This document shows, piece by piece, positions 30,101-40,328 of a stretch of 64,000 nt of DNA. Position numbers and translations under genes: made by a program. Source of the stretch: Rubrivivax albus (GTDB taxonomy: Bacteria > Pseudomonadota > Gammaproteobacteria > Burkholderiales > Burkholderiaceae_C); the NCBI RefSeq assembly GCF_004016515.1, contig NZ_SACT01000003.1:473653-537652 (forward strand). The letters are read 5' to 3'. The notes under the pieces are model-generated. The model was not told where the DNA came from and made no database searches. It saw only the letters and a program-made list of their open reading frames with translations. Within the stretch, counting starts at the first letter, position 1; each line of letters starts with the position of its first letter.

Positions 30101-31873
30101 ATGAAGAGAACACCGAACTCCTACAGCGGCGCACGCAGCGCCCTTCGGCTCGTCGCCCTCGCCACCGGGCTGGGTATGGTCGGGCTCGCGGCTGCGGCGT
30201 CCAAGACCTACACGGTCGATGCCGACTTCGCGCTCGGCGTGCTGTCCGGCGTCAACTACGACGCCCCGAACAGCAACCAGTTGCAGCTCAATGCGGTGGG
30301 AACGACCTTTCCCGTCATGTGGGTCGCCAACGCCGGCGAGGACACGGTGTCGAAGTTCGACACCATCAACAACGTCGAGCTGGCGCGTTATCGCACGTGG
30401 TTCGGACCGGCCGGCCAGCCAGGGCATGTCAACCACCTGAACAACGCCTACTCCGGCCCGGCGCCGTCGCGCACGGCGGTAGACCTGGAAGGCAATGCCT
30501 ACGTCCTGAACCGGTGCTTCAACAGTTGCGGGCCAGGCAACCGACCGCAACTGATGAAGATCCTGGCCGAGGGCTTCATCGACCGCAATGGCAACGGCGT
30601 GGTCGACACCTCGACCGGCCCTCTGCCGCTGGCCATGGGCGACACCAACGGCAACGGTCTGATCGACCAGGCGGAGATCACCGACGAACGCATCGCCTGG
30701 GTGGTGCCAGTGGGTGACAACAGCGGGCTCGGCCGGTCGATGTGCATCGGCACCGACGGCAACCTGTGGATGGGCAACTACAACACGCGCACGTACTACA
30801 AGTACAACGCGGCGGACGGATCGCAGCTGGCAGGGCCGGTGTCCACCACACCGACGGCCGGCCAGCCCAATGCCGGTGCGCTGACGCCTTATGGCTGCCT
30901 GATCGACCAGAACGGCACCCTCTGGAGTGCAGGGCTGAGCAGCCTGCTGGGCAAGATCGAGAACACGGCCAGCAACACCGGGCCGTACACCGTCTCGTCG
31001 TTCAACGCCGGCGGCGGCTGCTACGGGATCGGTCTGGGCAACGGCATCGTCGTCCAGGGGCAATGCAACCGCAAGTTCGACCCGTCCACCAACACCTTCA
31101 GCAACATCGGTTTCGGTGTAGGGACGTACGGCATCGTGGTCGATGGCGCGGGAGACATCATTGGTGGCCAGACCACCGTGCAGAAGGTCTCCCCGGCAGG
31201 CGTCGTCCAGTGGACGGCACCACTGCAAGGCGGTGGGACCTTTGCCGTCGGCATCCAGGTGGACTCGAACAACGACGTCTGGCAGATGGAATTCGCCACG
31301 TCGGGGCGCGTCAAGAAGTATCGCGGCACCGACGGCGCGCCGCTGGGTGTCTTCCCGGTCGGTAACCTGCCGTACACCTACAGCGACGCCGCCGGGTTCG
31401 CCGCCCGCAACGTGACCACACCGACCGGCACCTGGACGGTGGTCTACGACGGCGGTGCGGCCGGCACCCCGTGGAGCACGATCGACTGGAACGACCTGGT
31501 GCCCAACGGTGCCGGCGTCATCGTGCAGGCCCGCGCGGCCGACACCGAAGCCAACCTGCCGCTGCAGGCCTACCAGCCGGTGGCCAAGAACGCAGCGCTC
31601 GCGGTGGCCGGGCGGTACATCCAGATCCAGACGCGCCTGAATGCCAACACGGCCGGGGATTCGCCGATCCTGTACGACCTGACGGTGTCGTCGCAGTCCG
31701 GGCTGGAGTGTGATGTCAACGAGGATGACAAGGTCGACAACGCCGACCTGTTGCTGATCCGCGGCCGCAACGGTCAGACACCCACCGGCCCGGACGACCC
31801 GTACGACGCCAACAAGGACGGCAAGATCAATGTGGCTGATTACAGGTACTGCCAACTGCGCAAGACGCCCTGA
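30101..31873 (+). CDS. Secreted beta-propeller-like protein with C-terminal dockerin-like calcium repeat
   Basis: 590 residues. Signal peptide about 1-33 (ends GLAAAASKT). The body contains repeated 'D..GN.W' blades (VDLEGNAYVLN, GTDGNLWMGNY, DQNGTLWSAG, VDGAGDIIGG, DSNNDVWQME) like streptogramin-lyase or NHL propellers. Two EF-hand-like loops lie within it (DRNGNGVVDTST at 161-172, DTNGNGLIDQAE at 181-192). The last 55 residues form a type I dockerin-like pair of calcium loops: D538-x-N-x-D ... D549 and D569-x-N-x-D ... D580. Dockerins bind cohesins; the next gene encodes a cohesin-like protein. The product is thus probably held at the surface by that partner. Confidence 0.8.
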   Translation: MKRTPNSYSGARSALRLVALATGLGMVGLAAAASKTYTVDADFALGVLSGVNYDAPNSNQLQLNAVGTTFPVMWVANAGEDTVSKFDTINNVELARYRTWFGPAGQPGHVNHLNNAYSGPAPSRTAVDLEGNAYVLNRCFNSCGPGNRPQLMKILAEGFIDRNGNGVVDTSTGPLPLAMGDTNGNGLIDQAEITDERIAWVVPVGDNSGLGRSMCIGTDGNLWMGNYNTRTYYKYNAADGSQLAGPVSTTPTAGQPNAGALTPYGCLIDQNGTLWSAGLSSLLGKIENTASNTGPYTVSSFNAGGGCYGIGLGNGIVVQGQCNRKFDPSTNTFSNIGFGVGTYGIVVDGAGDIIGGQTTVQKVSPAGVVQWTAPLQGGGTFAVGIQVDSNNDVWQMEFATSGRVKKYRGTDGAPLGVFPVGNLPYTYSDAAGFAARNVTTPTGTWTVVYDGGAAGTPWSTIDWNDLVPNGAGVIVQARAADTEANLPLQAYQPVAKNAALAVAGRYIQIQTRLNANTAGDSPILYDLTVSSQSGLECDVNEDDKVDNADLLLIRGRNGQTPTGPDDPYDANKDGKINVADYRYCQLRKTP

Positions 31874-31901
31874 GTTTTCCGAATCCAGATAGGAGCGAAA
31901 C

Positions 31902-32528
31902 ATGTACGACAGCAAGACCCTCTTTGCCAGCGTCAGGGCCGTGACGGCAGCCTGCCTGCTGGTGGCCGGTGCCGCACAGGCAGCGCCCGTGGTGAGCATC
32001 AGCCCGGTGAGCCAGGACTTGCCGGTGGGCAGCACCACGACCGTGGATATCGTCGTCAGTGGCCTGACCCAGCCGGACGAGGCGGTTGGTGGCTTCAGCC
32101 TGACGCTGGGGTACAACGACAGTCTGCTGGCCGGCGTCGACTTCAGCGTTGTGCCGGGTGGTGCCTTTGGAGCCGCCCCCGATGACGTGAGTTTCGGCTT
32201 CAGCGTTCCTGGCGAGCTTGATCTGTTCGTTGCGGCCGACGAGAACGCAGATCAGGCGACCCTGGCTGGTCTGCAAGGCGCTTCGTTTGTCCTTGCCACC
32301 GTGACGTTTGAAGGCATCTCTGCTGGACTGAGTCCCTTGCTGCTGTCAAACGTCGTGCTGTCGAACTGGGACGGAAGCGCGGACTTCGACGTTTCGTCTC
32401 GCAACGGCCAGATCTGCGTCGGCAGCAATTGCACCGTGCCCGAGCCTGCGAGCTATGCGCTGGCGCTTGCAGCCCTGGGGGCAGCCGGCCTGGCACGCCG
32501 CCGGCCGAAGGTCGTCAAGGCTGTCTGA
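31902..32528 (+). CDS. Cohesin-like PEP-CTERM surface protein
   Basis: 208 residues. Signal peptide (ends AAQAAPVV), then one beta-sandwich domain with the cohesin pattern: VSISPVSQDLPVGSTTTVDI, a GGFSLTLGYNDSLLAGVDF segment and GASFVLATVTFEG. A Cys pair sits shortly before the C-terminal sorting signal, VPEP at about 179-182, a hydrophobic helix and RRR. PEP-CTERM proteins are processed by an exosortase; none is in this window. It lies 28 bp after the dockerin gene and ends before a terminator, making the pair look like anchored receptor plus docked partner. Confidence 0.8.
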   Translation: MYDSKTLFASVRAVTAACLLVAGAAQAAPVVSISPVSQDLPVGSTTTVDIVVSGLTQPDEAVGGFSLTLGYNDSLLAGVDFSVVPGGAFGAAPDDVSFGFSVPGELDLFVAADENADQATLAGLQGASFVLATVTFEGISAGLSPLLLSNVVLSNWDGSADFDVSSRNGQICVGSNCTVPEPASYALALAALGAAGLARRRPKVVKAV

Positions 32529-32551
32529 CCGCATCGGGTCACGGTGCCGAT

Positions 32552-32580
32552 GGGGCCGCATCTGCGGCCCCTTCTCATTT
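32552..32580 (+). terminator. Rho-independent terminator after the cohesin-like gene
   Basis: A perfect eight-pair stem GGGGCCGC / GCGGCCCC with an ATCT loop is followed by TTCTCATTT. It closes the four-gene secreted-protein operon and separates it from the second PEP-CTERM gene. Confidence 0.75.
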
Positions 32581-32776
32581 GCGCCATGCAGCGACGCGGC
32601 ATGGGCGGCCCGCACGACGCCAGCCGGCCGGCCGCGCCGAGGCACATGCATGAGCGAACCCCGTGAACGTGGGGGTGCGCGTCGAGCGACATATCGCACG
32701 GTGTCGATCCGGCACTGAGAGCGTCGATCCCAGCCCGGCACAGACCCGGGCGCCTTCGCTTTCTCAAGGAGCATCC

Positions 32777-33703
32777 ATGCGACTTCTGTCCCGCGTGGCC
32801 GCCATTTCGGCGGCCCTTCTCGTCGTGCCTGCGTGGGCCGACAGCAGCACCACCGCCAGCGCCTCGTTGACGGGCCTGGGCTTCACCCTCGTCGATCTGG
32901 CGCCCGCCGACGGCGTCGCGCCGACGATCACGTTCTCGATGTACGCCGGCAGCAATGCCGGCAACGCCAGCACGAGCTACACCACGGCCACCCGGTCGGG
33001 CTCGGCGTCGGAGTCGTTCAGCAGCCCGGGCAGCCCATGGGCTGCCAACGAGGCGGCAGCCCAGGTGAGCTACGGCAATGCCGCATCATCGATCGGCGGC
33101 AGTCCCTTGGCGGGTACGTTTGCGCTGAGCGCCAGCGGTTCGGCCATGGCACCGCCGGACCAGGCGGGTGACTTCTGGTGGACGTTGCCCTCCACCACGT
33201 TCTCCGCCGGTGCCCGCGTGTACGACTACGGCGTGTCGTTCAGCCTGAGCGCCAACACGCTCGTGCTGTTTACGGCCCAGGCCAGCGTCGACGTGGCGGC
33301 GGTCGGTGGTGGCAGCTTCACCGACCCCTACGGCTGGCTGTACCTCAATGGCATCAACGGCTACGCGTCGGCGTCGCTGACCGCCGAAGGCCCGGCCGCA
33401 GGCGGCGGGTATGGCTATCAGACGTCGTTCGACCAACGCGACGTGAACGCCGGGTCGTACTACGACTACTGGTTGGAAGGGTGGGTGTCGCAGCAGGCCA
33501 GCGATGCCGGCCCGCTGGCGGTCTCGTTCGTCAACGCCACCGGCGATTGGATGGACGGCCAGTTCCGCGCCAATGTGTATGTCAGTGGCAGCGCCTATGG
33601 CGACCTGGTCAACATGCCGGCGGTCCCCGAGCCGGGCACGGCCGCGCTGTGGCTGGCCGGCCTGGCCTTCACGGCTTTCACGGCGCGCAGGCGTTCACGC
33701 TGA
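32777..33703 (+). CDS. PEP-CTERM sorting domain protein
   Basis: 308 residues: a signal peptide of about 21 residues (ends PAWADSS), a Ser/Gly/Ala/Tyr-rich beta-type body of about 260 residues with no recognised domain, and a C-terminal VPEPGT, hydrophobic helix and RRRSR. AAGGAGC provides a ribosome site. Transcribed separately from the cohesin operon because of the terminator upstream. Expected to be sorted to the envelope by an exosortase and possibly glycosylated. No catalytic motif is visible; it may be a matrix or surface protein. Confidence 0.85.
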   Translation: MRLLSRVAAISAALLVVPAWADSSTTASASLTGLGFTLVDLAPADGVAPTITFSMYAGSNAGNASTSYTTATRSGSASESFSSPGSPWAANEAAAQVSYGNAASSIGGSPLAGTFALSASGSAMAPPDQAGDFWWTLPSTTFSAGARVYDYGVSFSLSANTLVLFTAQASVDVAAVGGGSFTDPYGWLYLNGINGYASASLTAEGPAAGGGYGYQTSFDQRDVNAGSYYDYWLEGWVSQQASDAGPLAVSFVNATGDWMDGQFRANVYVSGSAYGDLVNMPAVPEPGTAALWLAGLAFTAFTARRRSR

Positions 33704-33727
33704 CACCGTCGTGCGCGGGATCGGCCG

Positions 33728-35053
<1,326 letters not shown>

Positions 35054-35055
35054 TC

Positions 35056-35760
35056 ATGCGTCTCGCCGTCGTGCCCCGCCTCGTCCACCGACCCGACCCC
35101 GACCTGCCCGCTGGGCAGCGGCGCGCCGCCATCGCGCTGATCGTCGCGCTGCATGGCGCGGCCGCCTGGGGGCTGCTGCAGGTGCAGGCGGTGCGCGAGT
35201 CGCTGGTGGCCGCCGCACCGATGTTCGTCGACCTGCTGGCTCCGCCAGCGCCCGAAGCGCCGCCGGCCCCGCCACCGCCGCCACCCCCGAAACCACTGCC
35301 CAAGCGCCCGCCGCCGCCCAAGCCCGTGGTGACCGTGGCACCGCAGCCCGAGCCGGCGCCCGCGCCCTTCGTCGCGCCCGCACCCGAGCCGGCGCCGCCC
35401 GAGCCAGTGCTGGTGGCGCCAGCGCCGCCTGCACCGCCCGCGCCACCGGCACCGCCCGCGCCTCCCCCGCCGCCGCGCATGATCCCGCCGTCGGCCATCC
35501 AGTACGCGGTGCTGCCCGACATCGTCTACCCCAGCGCCTCGCGCCGCCTCAACGAACAGGGTCTGGTGGTGGTGGCCGTCTACATGGACACCGCCGGCGT
35601 GCCGCAGCAGGTGCAGGTGGTGCAGTCCAGCGGCTTCGACCGACTGGACCGCGCCGCCGTAGCCGGCGTGCGCACGGCCCGCTTCAGGCCCTACACCGAG
35701 AACGGCCAGCCGGTGGCGGGCTGGGCGCGCATCCCGATTCCCTTCGAACTGGAGAACTGA
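35056..35760 (+). CDS. TonB-family energy transducer
   Basis: About 234 residues from the Met at 35056 (another Met at 35020 is possible). A basic N-terminus precedes one membrane helix (AAIALIVALHGAAAWGLL), then a long Pro/Ala/Lys/Glu periplasmic spacer of about 100 residues, and a C-terminal TonB domain: VLPDIVYPSASRRLNEQGLVVVAVYMD ... FRPYTENGQPV. It transmits proton-motive force to outer-membrane receptors. ExbB starts 2 bp after its stop. A Fur-like site lies upstream. Confidence 0.9.
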   Translation: MRLAVVPRLVHRPDPDLPAGQRRAAIALIVALHGAAAWGLLQVQAVRESLVAAAPMFVDLLAPPAPEAPPAPPPPPPPKPLPKRPPPPKPVVTVAPQPEPAPAPFVAPAPEPAPPEPVLVAPAPPAPPAPPAPPAPPPPPRMIPPSAIQYAVLPDIVYPSASRRLNEQGLVVVAVYMDTAGVPQQVQVVQSSGFDRLDRAAVAGVRTARFRPYTENGQPVAGWARIPIPFELEN

Positions 35761-35762
35761 CC

Positions 35763-36494
35763 GTGGACACCTCGCTGGGCTTCGCTCACTTCCTTGCGCA
35801 GAGCGACGGCGTCGGCAAGACGCTGCTGGTGCTGCTGCTGGCGATGTCGGTGCTGTCGTGGATCATCATCGCGCTCAAGGGCCTGGCGCAGTGGTCGCGC
35901 CAGCACCGCAGCGCGCGCTTCCTGGACTTCTTCTGGAACGCCAGCTCGCTCGACGCCGTTCAGCACGAGATCAGCACCCACGGCGCGCACGACCCGTTTT
36001 CGCACCTGACCGCGCACGCCATGCACGCGCGCCAGCACCACGCCCGCTATGGCGCCGCCAAGCTGGAAGAAGCCGGCTCGGCCAGCGACTTCGTCACCCG
36101 CACGATCAAGAAGGTGCTCGACGAGGAGACCACGCGGCTGGAGAACGGCCTGACGGTGCTGGCCACCGTGGGTGCCACCGCACCCTTCGTCGGTCTGTTC
36201 GGCACCGTCTGGGGCGTCTACCACGCGCTGGTGGCCATCGGCATGAGCGGCGCCGGCACGCTGGACAAGGTGGCCGGCCCGGTGGGCGAGGCGCTGATCA
36301 TGACCGGCCTGGGCCTGGCCGTGGCCATCCCCGCGGTGGTGGGCTACAACGTGCTGGTCCGCGCCAACCGCGTGACGCTGTCGCGCCTGGACGCCTTCGC
36401 CTACGAGCTGCACACCTTTGTGGCCATGGGCCAGCCGCTGGCTGCAGCCGACGAGCCTGCCAAGGTGCAACCGCTGCGGCCCGCGGCGGCCTGA
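35763..36494 (+). CDS. exbB: ExbB-type proton channel protein (MotA/TolQ/ExbB)
   Basis: 243 residues from a GTG start immediately after the TonB-like gene. Three membrane helices; the family core appears as NGLTVLATVGATAPFVGLFGTVWGVYHAL and a second helix pair GEALIMTGLGLAVAIPAVVGYNVL. Together with ExbD it forms the inner-membrane proton channel that drives TonB. The position between tonB and exbD genes separates it from TolQ paralogues. Confidence 0.94.
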   Translation: MDTSLGFAHFLAQSDGVGKTLLVLLLAMSVLSWIIIALKGLAQWSRQHRSARFLDFFWNASSLDAVQHEISTHGAHDPFSHLTAHAMHARQHHARYGAAKLEEAGSASDFVTRTIKKVLDEETTRLENGLTVLATVGATAPFVGLFGTVWGVYHALVAIGMSGAGTLDKVAGPVGEALIMTGLGLAVAIPAVVGYNVLVRANRVTLSRLDAFAYELHTFVAMGQPLAAADEPAKVQPLRPAAA

Positions 36495-36509
36495 GCGCCG
36501 GAGTCCACC

Positions 36510-36929
36510 ATGGCCTTCGCCAGCTTCGACTCGAAGAACGCCTCGGCGCCGATGGCCGAGATCAACATGGTGCCGCTGATCGACGTGATGCTGGTGCTGC
36601 TGGTGATCTTCATCGTCACCGCGCCGCTGCTCACGCATGCCGTGAAACTGGAACTGCCGCAGGCCAGTTCGCAGGTCAACCCACCCGTGCCCGACAAGGT
36701 GGAGTTCGCGATCGACGCCACCGGCACGCTGTACTGGAACGGCGAAGCCGTCGCGCGCGAGGTGGTCGCAGCGCGGTTCACGGAAGCCGGCCAGCGCCAG
36801 CCGCAGCCGGAAATCCACCTGCGCGCCGACCAGGCCGTGCCCTACCGCTTCGTGGCGCAGACGCTGGCCGACGCCGCCCGCGCCGGCCTGACCAAGGTCG
36901 GCTTCGTCAGCGAGCCCGACAGCCCCTGA
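36510..36929 (+). CDS. exbD: ExbD-type biopolymer transport protein
   Basis: 139 residues: short cytoplasmic N-terminus, a single membrane helix containing the essential proton-carrying Asp25 (MVPLIDVMLVLLVIFIVTAPLL), and a periplasmic domain. It starts 15 bp after exbB with a small spacer and is part of the same operon. About 80 bp separate it from the receptor gene, without an obvious terminator. Confidence 0.94.
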   Translation: MAFASFDSKNASAPMAEINMVPLIDVMLVLLVIFIVTAPLLTHAVKLELPQASSQVNPPVPDKVEFAIDATGTLYWNGEAVAREVVAARFTEAGQRQPQPEIHLRADQAVPYRFVAQTLADAARAGLTKVGFVSEPDSP

Positions 36930-37008
36930 TTCCTTTCCGAAACCAAGACCAGCGCACTCGCGAGCCGCCGCCAGCCCGTGCCGACGACGACCCCCGAGGA
37001 GCCTTCTC

Positions 37009-39240
37009 ATGCATCGATTGATCCCCTTCGCCCTGCTGCCGGCCGCGCTGGCCGCGCACACGGCCTTCGCGCAGACCGCCCCGGCCCCCGACGCCGCCGC
37101 GTCTGCGCCCACGCTGGCCCCGGTGCCCGTACGTGCCAAAGCCGAGACCGACAAGGACACCGTGCGCGCCACCACCACGCGCATCGGCAAGGGCCAGCAG
37201 GAACTGCGCGACATCCCGCAGTCGGTCACCGTCGTCACAGAGCGCCTGCTCGACGACCGCAACCTCGACACCCTGAAGGACACGCTGCGCAGCACCGCCG
37301 GCATCACCTTCCAGGCCGCCGAAGGCCAGGAGGAGGACATCCGTCTGCGCGGCTTTGCGCTGCAGTCCACCGGCGACATCTTCCTCGACGGCATGCGCGA
37401 CCCCGGCTTCTACGACCGCGACAGCTTCAACTGGGACCGCCTGGAGGTGCTCAAGGGCTCGGCCTCGATGCTGTTCGGCCGCGGCTCCACCGGCGGCGCG
37501 GTCAACCAGGTCAACAAGCAGCCCTTCGGTTTCGACCAGAACGAGATGGCGATCACGCTGGGCAGCGGCAACTACCTGCGCGGCACGCTCGATCTCAACA
37601 AGCGCACCGGCGACGACGCGGCCTTCCGCGTGAACGCCGTGCTCAACACCGGCGACAACCAGGGCAACAAGATCGACAAGTGGGGCATCGCGCCCACCTA
37701 CCGATTCGGGATCGGCACCGCCGACGAGATCAGTGTCGGCCTGTACCACCTCGAGTACAAGAACGGCATCCACTACGGCTTCCCGTGGCTGGACAGCAAG
37801 ATGTGGAGCGGCTGGAAGCCCGACAGCTACTACGGCGCCGAAAGCGACTACATGGCCGGCGGCACCACCTACGCCACGGCGACGCACACGCACCGCTTCA
37901 CCAACCGCGACGAGCTGCGCACCGTGCTGCGCGTGGGCCGCTACAACCGCGACCAGCGCGCCAGCGCGATCCGCTTCTGCCAGCCCGGCAACAACGGCAG
38001 CCCGAACGCCAACTGCCCGCAGGTGACCGAGCGCATCACGTTCGACAACATTGGCGCAGACACCGTGCTCAACCGCGGCGCCAACGCCAAGATCCAGGAC
38101 ATGGAGGCGGTGTACCTGCAGAGCGACTACAGCGGCCGCTTCGGATGGTTCGGCCTGCAACATGAGGTGTTGGCCGGCATGGACCTGGCCATCGAGGACT
38201 TCACGCGCTACAGCGCCGTCGCCCCCGCCGGCTTCCCGGGCAAGGGCACCACCACGATCGGCAGTCCAGGCGCCACGGGCTCGGTCGACGAGAGCCTGCG
38301 CAACGTCTACCGCAGCCAGCAGTTCGACGCCAACGGCCTGGGCCTCTACGCGCAGGACCTGGTGCAGGTGGCGCCTGCCTGGAAGGTGCTGGCCGGCCTT
38401 CGCTGGGACCGCTTCAAGGGCGACTACACCACCTACGCCACCAACACCAACAACGGTGCGACGATCGGTGACGTGACCGCCGAGCGCGGGCGCAGCGACA
38501 GCCTGCTGAGCAAGCGCCTGGGCGTGCTCTACCAGCCGAGCGAGAAGATGTCCTTCCACTTCTCGTACGGCACTTCGTTCAACACCTCGGGGGACACCTA
38601 CTCCTTCGACGTCCTGGGCGAGAACACGCCGCCGGAGAAGAGCCGCAACCTCGAACTGGGCGGCAGCCTGGATTGGGCGCAGGGCCGCTTCACCACGCGC
38701 TTCGCGCTTTTCCACGCCACCAAGTACAACGAGCGCAACCGCGACGAGGAGTCGGTGAATCCCACCAACTACATCCTCAGCGGCCAGCGCCATGCGGCCG
38801 GCCTGGACCTGGACTTCGCCGGCCGCATCACGCCGGAGTGGGAGCTGTTCGCCGCCTACACCTGGATCCCCGACGCCGAGGTCGACAAGGCCGCCAGCGT
38901 CAGCGGCACCACGCTGGTGGGTGGCGAGACGGTGGGCGCGCGCCCGGCGATGACCGCGGTGCACAGCGGCACGGTGTGGACCACCTACCGCCTGACGCCG
39001 AAGTGGCGCGTCGGCGGGGGCCTCAACGCGCGCGGCGGCGTCAAGCCGCTGCTGACCGACTTCTACGCCGAGAAGTACGTCACCGCCGACCTGATGGCGG
39101 AGTACGACGCCGGGCCGGCGATCTTCAAGCTCAACCTCACGAACGTGACCGACAAGCTCTACGCCGACCAGCTCTACCGCGGCCACTTCATCCCGGGCAA
39201 GGGCCGCACGCTGCAGCTGACGGTGACGAGCCGGTTCTGA
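37009..39240 (+). CDS. TonB-dependent siderophore receptor (Fiu/catecholate type)
   Basis: 743 residues. Signal peptide of 21 residues (ends AFAQT), then a plug domain from about residue 50 (ELRDIPQSVTVVTERLLDDRNLDTLKDTLRSTAGI, IRLRGF, NWDRLEVLKGSASMLFGRGSTGGAVNQVNK) and a 22-strand-type barrel ending in Phe (LTVTSRF), as outer-membrane barrels do. The plug sequence is of the siderophore-receptor family, nearest in look to Fiu-like receptors for catecholate siderophores or their breakdown products. GAGGAG ribosome site. It belongs to the TonB-ExbB-ExbD operon and should be iron-repressed. Confidence 0.92.
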   Translation: MHRLIPFALLPAALAAHTAFAQTAPAPDAAASAPTLAPVPVRAKAETDKDTVRATTTRIGKGQQELRDIPQSVTVVTERLLDDRNLDTLKDTLRSTAGITFQAAEGQEEDIRLRGFALQSTGDIFLDGMRDPGFYDRDSFNWDRLEVLKGSASMLFGRGSTGGAVNQVNKQPFGFDQNEMAITLGSGNYLRGTLDLNKRTGDDAAFRVNAVLNTGDNQGNKIDKWGIAPTYRFGIGTADEISVGLYHLEYKNGIHYGFPWLDSKMWSGWKPDSYYGAESDYMAGGTTYATATHTHRFTNRDELRTVLRVGRYNRDQRASAIRFCQPGNNGSPNANCPQVTERITFDNIGADTVLNRGANAKIQDMEAVYLQSDYSGRFGWFGLQHEVLAGMDLAIEDFTRYSAVAPAGFPGKGTTTIGSPGATGSVDESLRNVYRSQQFDANGLGLYAQDLVQVAPAWKVLAGLRWDRFKGDYTTYATNTNNGATIGDVTAERGRSDSLLSKRLGVLYQPSEKMSFHFSYGTSFNTSGDTYSFDVLGENTPPEKSRNLELGGSLDWAQGRFTTRFALFHATKYNERNRDEESVNPTNYILSGQRHAAGLDLDFAGRITPEWELFAAYTWIPDAEVDKAASVSGTTLVGGETVGARPAMTAVHSGTVWTTYRLTPKWRVGGGLNARGGVKPLLTDFYAEKYVTADLMAEYDAGPAIFKLNLTNVTDKLYADQLYRGHFIPGKGRTLQLTVTSRF

Positions 39241-39242
39241 TC

Positions 39243-40319
39243 GTGCAGCGGCGTCATCTGCTTGCGCTGCTGGCTGGCAGCGCCGTGCTGCCGGCCCACG
39301 CCGACGCACCACCTCTGCGCCTGGGCGTGGCCTGGCGCGGCGCGGCGGAAGGCAGCGACCACCACGTCGGCATCCTGGCCGTGGACTGGGCGGCGCGCAC
39401 GCTGCGCATCGCCGGCCAACTGCGCGTGCCGACGCGGCCTCACGGCCTGTTCGGCGAGCCCGACGGTGGCCTGCTGGCCGTGGCGCTGCGCCCCGGCCGC
39501 TGGCTGCTGCGCCTGGCACCCGACGGCAGCGTGCGCCAGCGCATCGACATCGCCGACGAGCCCCTGCCGCGCCGCTTTGGCGGCCACGTCGTCGCCAGCG
39601 CCGACGGCACCCGGCTCTACACCACCGAGACCGACACCCACAGCGGCGGCGGCCGCATCGGCGTGCGCGATGCCAGCACGCTGAAGAAGCTCGACGACTG
39701 GGACAGCCACGGCGTGGAGCCGCACCAGCTGCTGGTCGACCGCGAAGGTCACGTGGTGCTGGCCAACGGCGGCATCTGGCGCGACCGCGACGACCGCAAG
39801 ATCCAGCTCGACCGCATGGACGCCTCACTGGTGCGGGTGCACGGTGGCAGCGGCGAACCGCTGGGCCAATGGCGGCCCGCCGACCCGCGCCTGTCGGTGC
39901 GCCATCTGGCCTGGGACGACAGCGGGCTGCTCGGCGTGGCCCTGCAGGCCGAACACGACCGCGCCGCCGACAAGGCCGCGGCGCCGGCGCTGGCCGTGTG
40001 GGATGGCCGCACGCTGCAGACCGTGCCCGGCGGCAACGGCTACGCCGGCGACATCACCGGTGTGCCCGCTGCTGGTGGGGGTGGCTTCGTGATCAGCAAC
40101 GCCTTCCGCGACACCGCCTGGTGGTGGCAGCCCTCTGCGGCCGACCGCCTGACCGAGGTGGCGCAGCTGCAGCGCGCCTACGCGCTGGCCACTGGCAGCG
40201 GCGTGCTCGTCGCCGCGGGGCGCGGCCTGGCGCGCTGGCACCCGCGGGAAGCGCCGGCGATGCTGCCCTGGCCGGAGCCGATGGCGCTGGACAACCACAT
40301 GGTGGTGCTGCGCAGTTGA
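39243..40319 (+). CDS. DUF1513 secreted beta-propeller protein
   Basis: 358 residues from a GTG that follows the receptor stop by 2 bp. N-terminus MQRRHLLALLAGSAVLPAHADAP is a signal peptide with paired arginines. The body carries the DUF1513 pattern: VPTRPHGLFGEPDGG, RFGGHVVASADGTRLYTTE, GRIGVRDASTL, HGVEPHQLLVD, VLANGGI, and DNHMVVL near the end. DUF1513 proteins are often encoded with periplasmic iron-handling proteins (imelysin-like), so a role in iron uptake fits its place as the last gene of this iron operon. No enzymatic motif is established. Confidence 0.82.
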   Translation: MQRRHLLALLAGSAVLPAHADAPPLRLGVAWRGAAEGSDHHVGILAVDWAARTLRIAGQLRVPTRPHGLFGEPDGGLLAVALRPGRWLLRLAPDGSVRQRIDIADEPLPRRFGGHVVASADGTRLYTTETDTHSGGGRIGVRDASTLKKLDDWDSHGVEPHQLLVDREGHVVLANGGIWRDRDDRKIQLDRMDASLVRVHGGSGEPLGQWRPADPRLSVRHLAWDDSGLLGVALQAEHDRAADKAAAPALAVWDGRTLQTVPGGNGYAGDITGVPAAGGGGFVISNAFRDTAWWWQPSAADRLTEVAQLQRAYALATGSGVLVAAGRGLARWHPREAPAMLPWPEPMALDNHMVVLRS

Positions 40320-40328
40320 GCGCTGGCC

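Noticed and set aside
35230..35480. Pro/Ala repeat run in the TonB-like gene as a simple-sequence repeat or contingency locus
   Set aside because: The Pro-rich spacer is normal for TonB proteins and the codons vary, so there is no exact nucleotide repeat able to slip easily.
37009..39240. A continuous alternative frame in the receptor gene with many Arg/His codons
   Set aside because: Composition is that of frame-shifted GC-rich coding sequence; the receptor frame has signal peptide, plug and terminal Phe.
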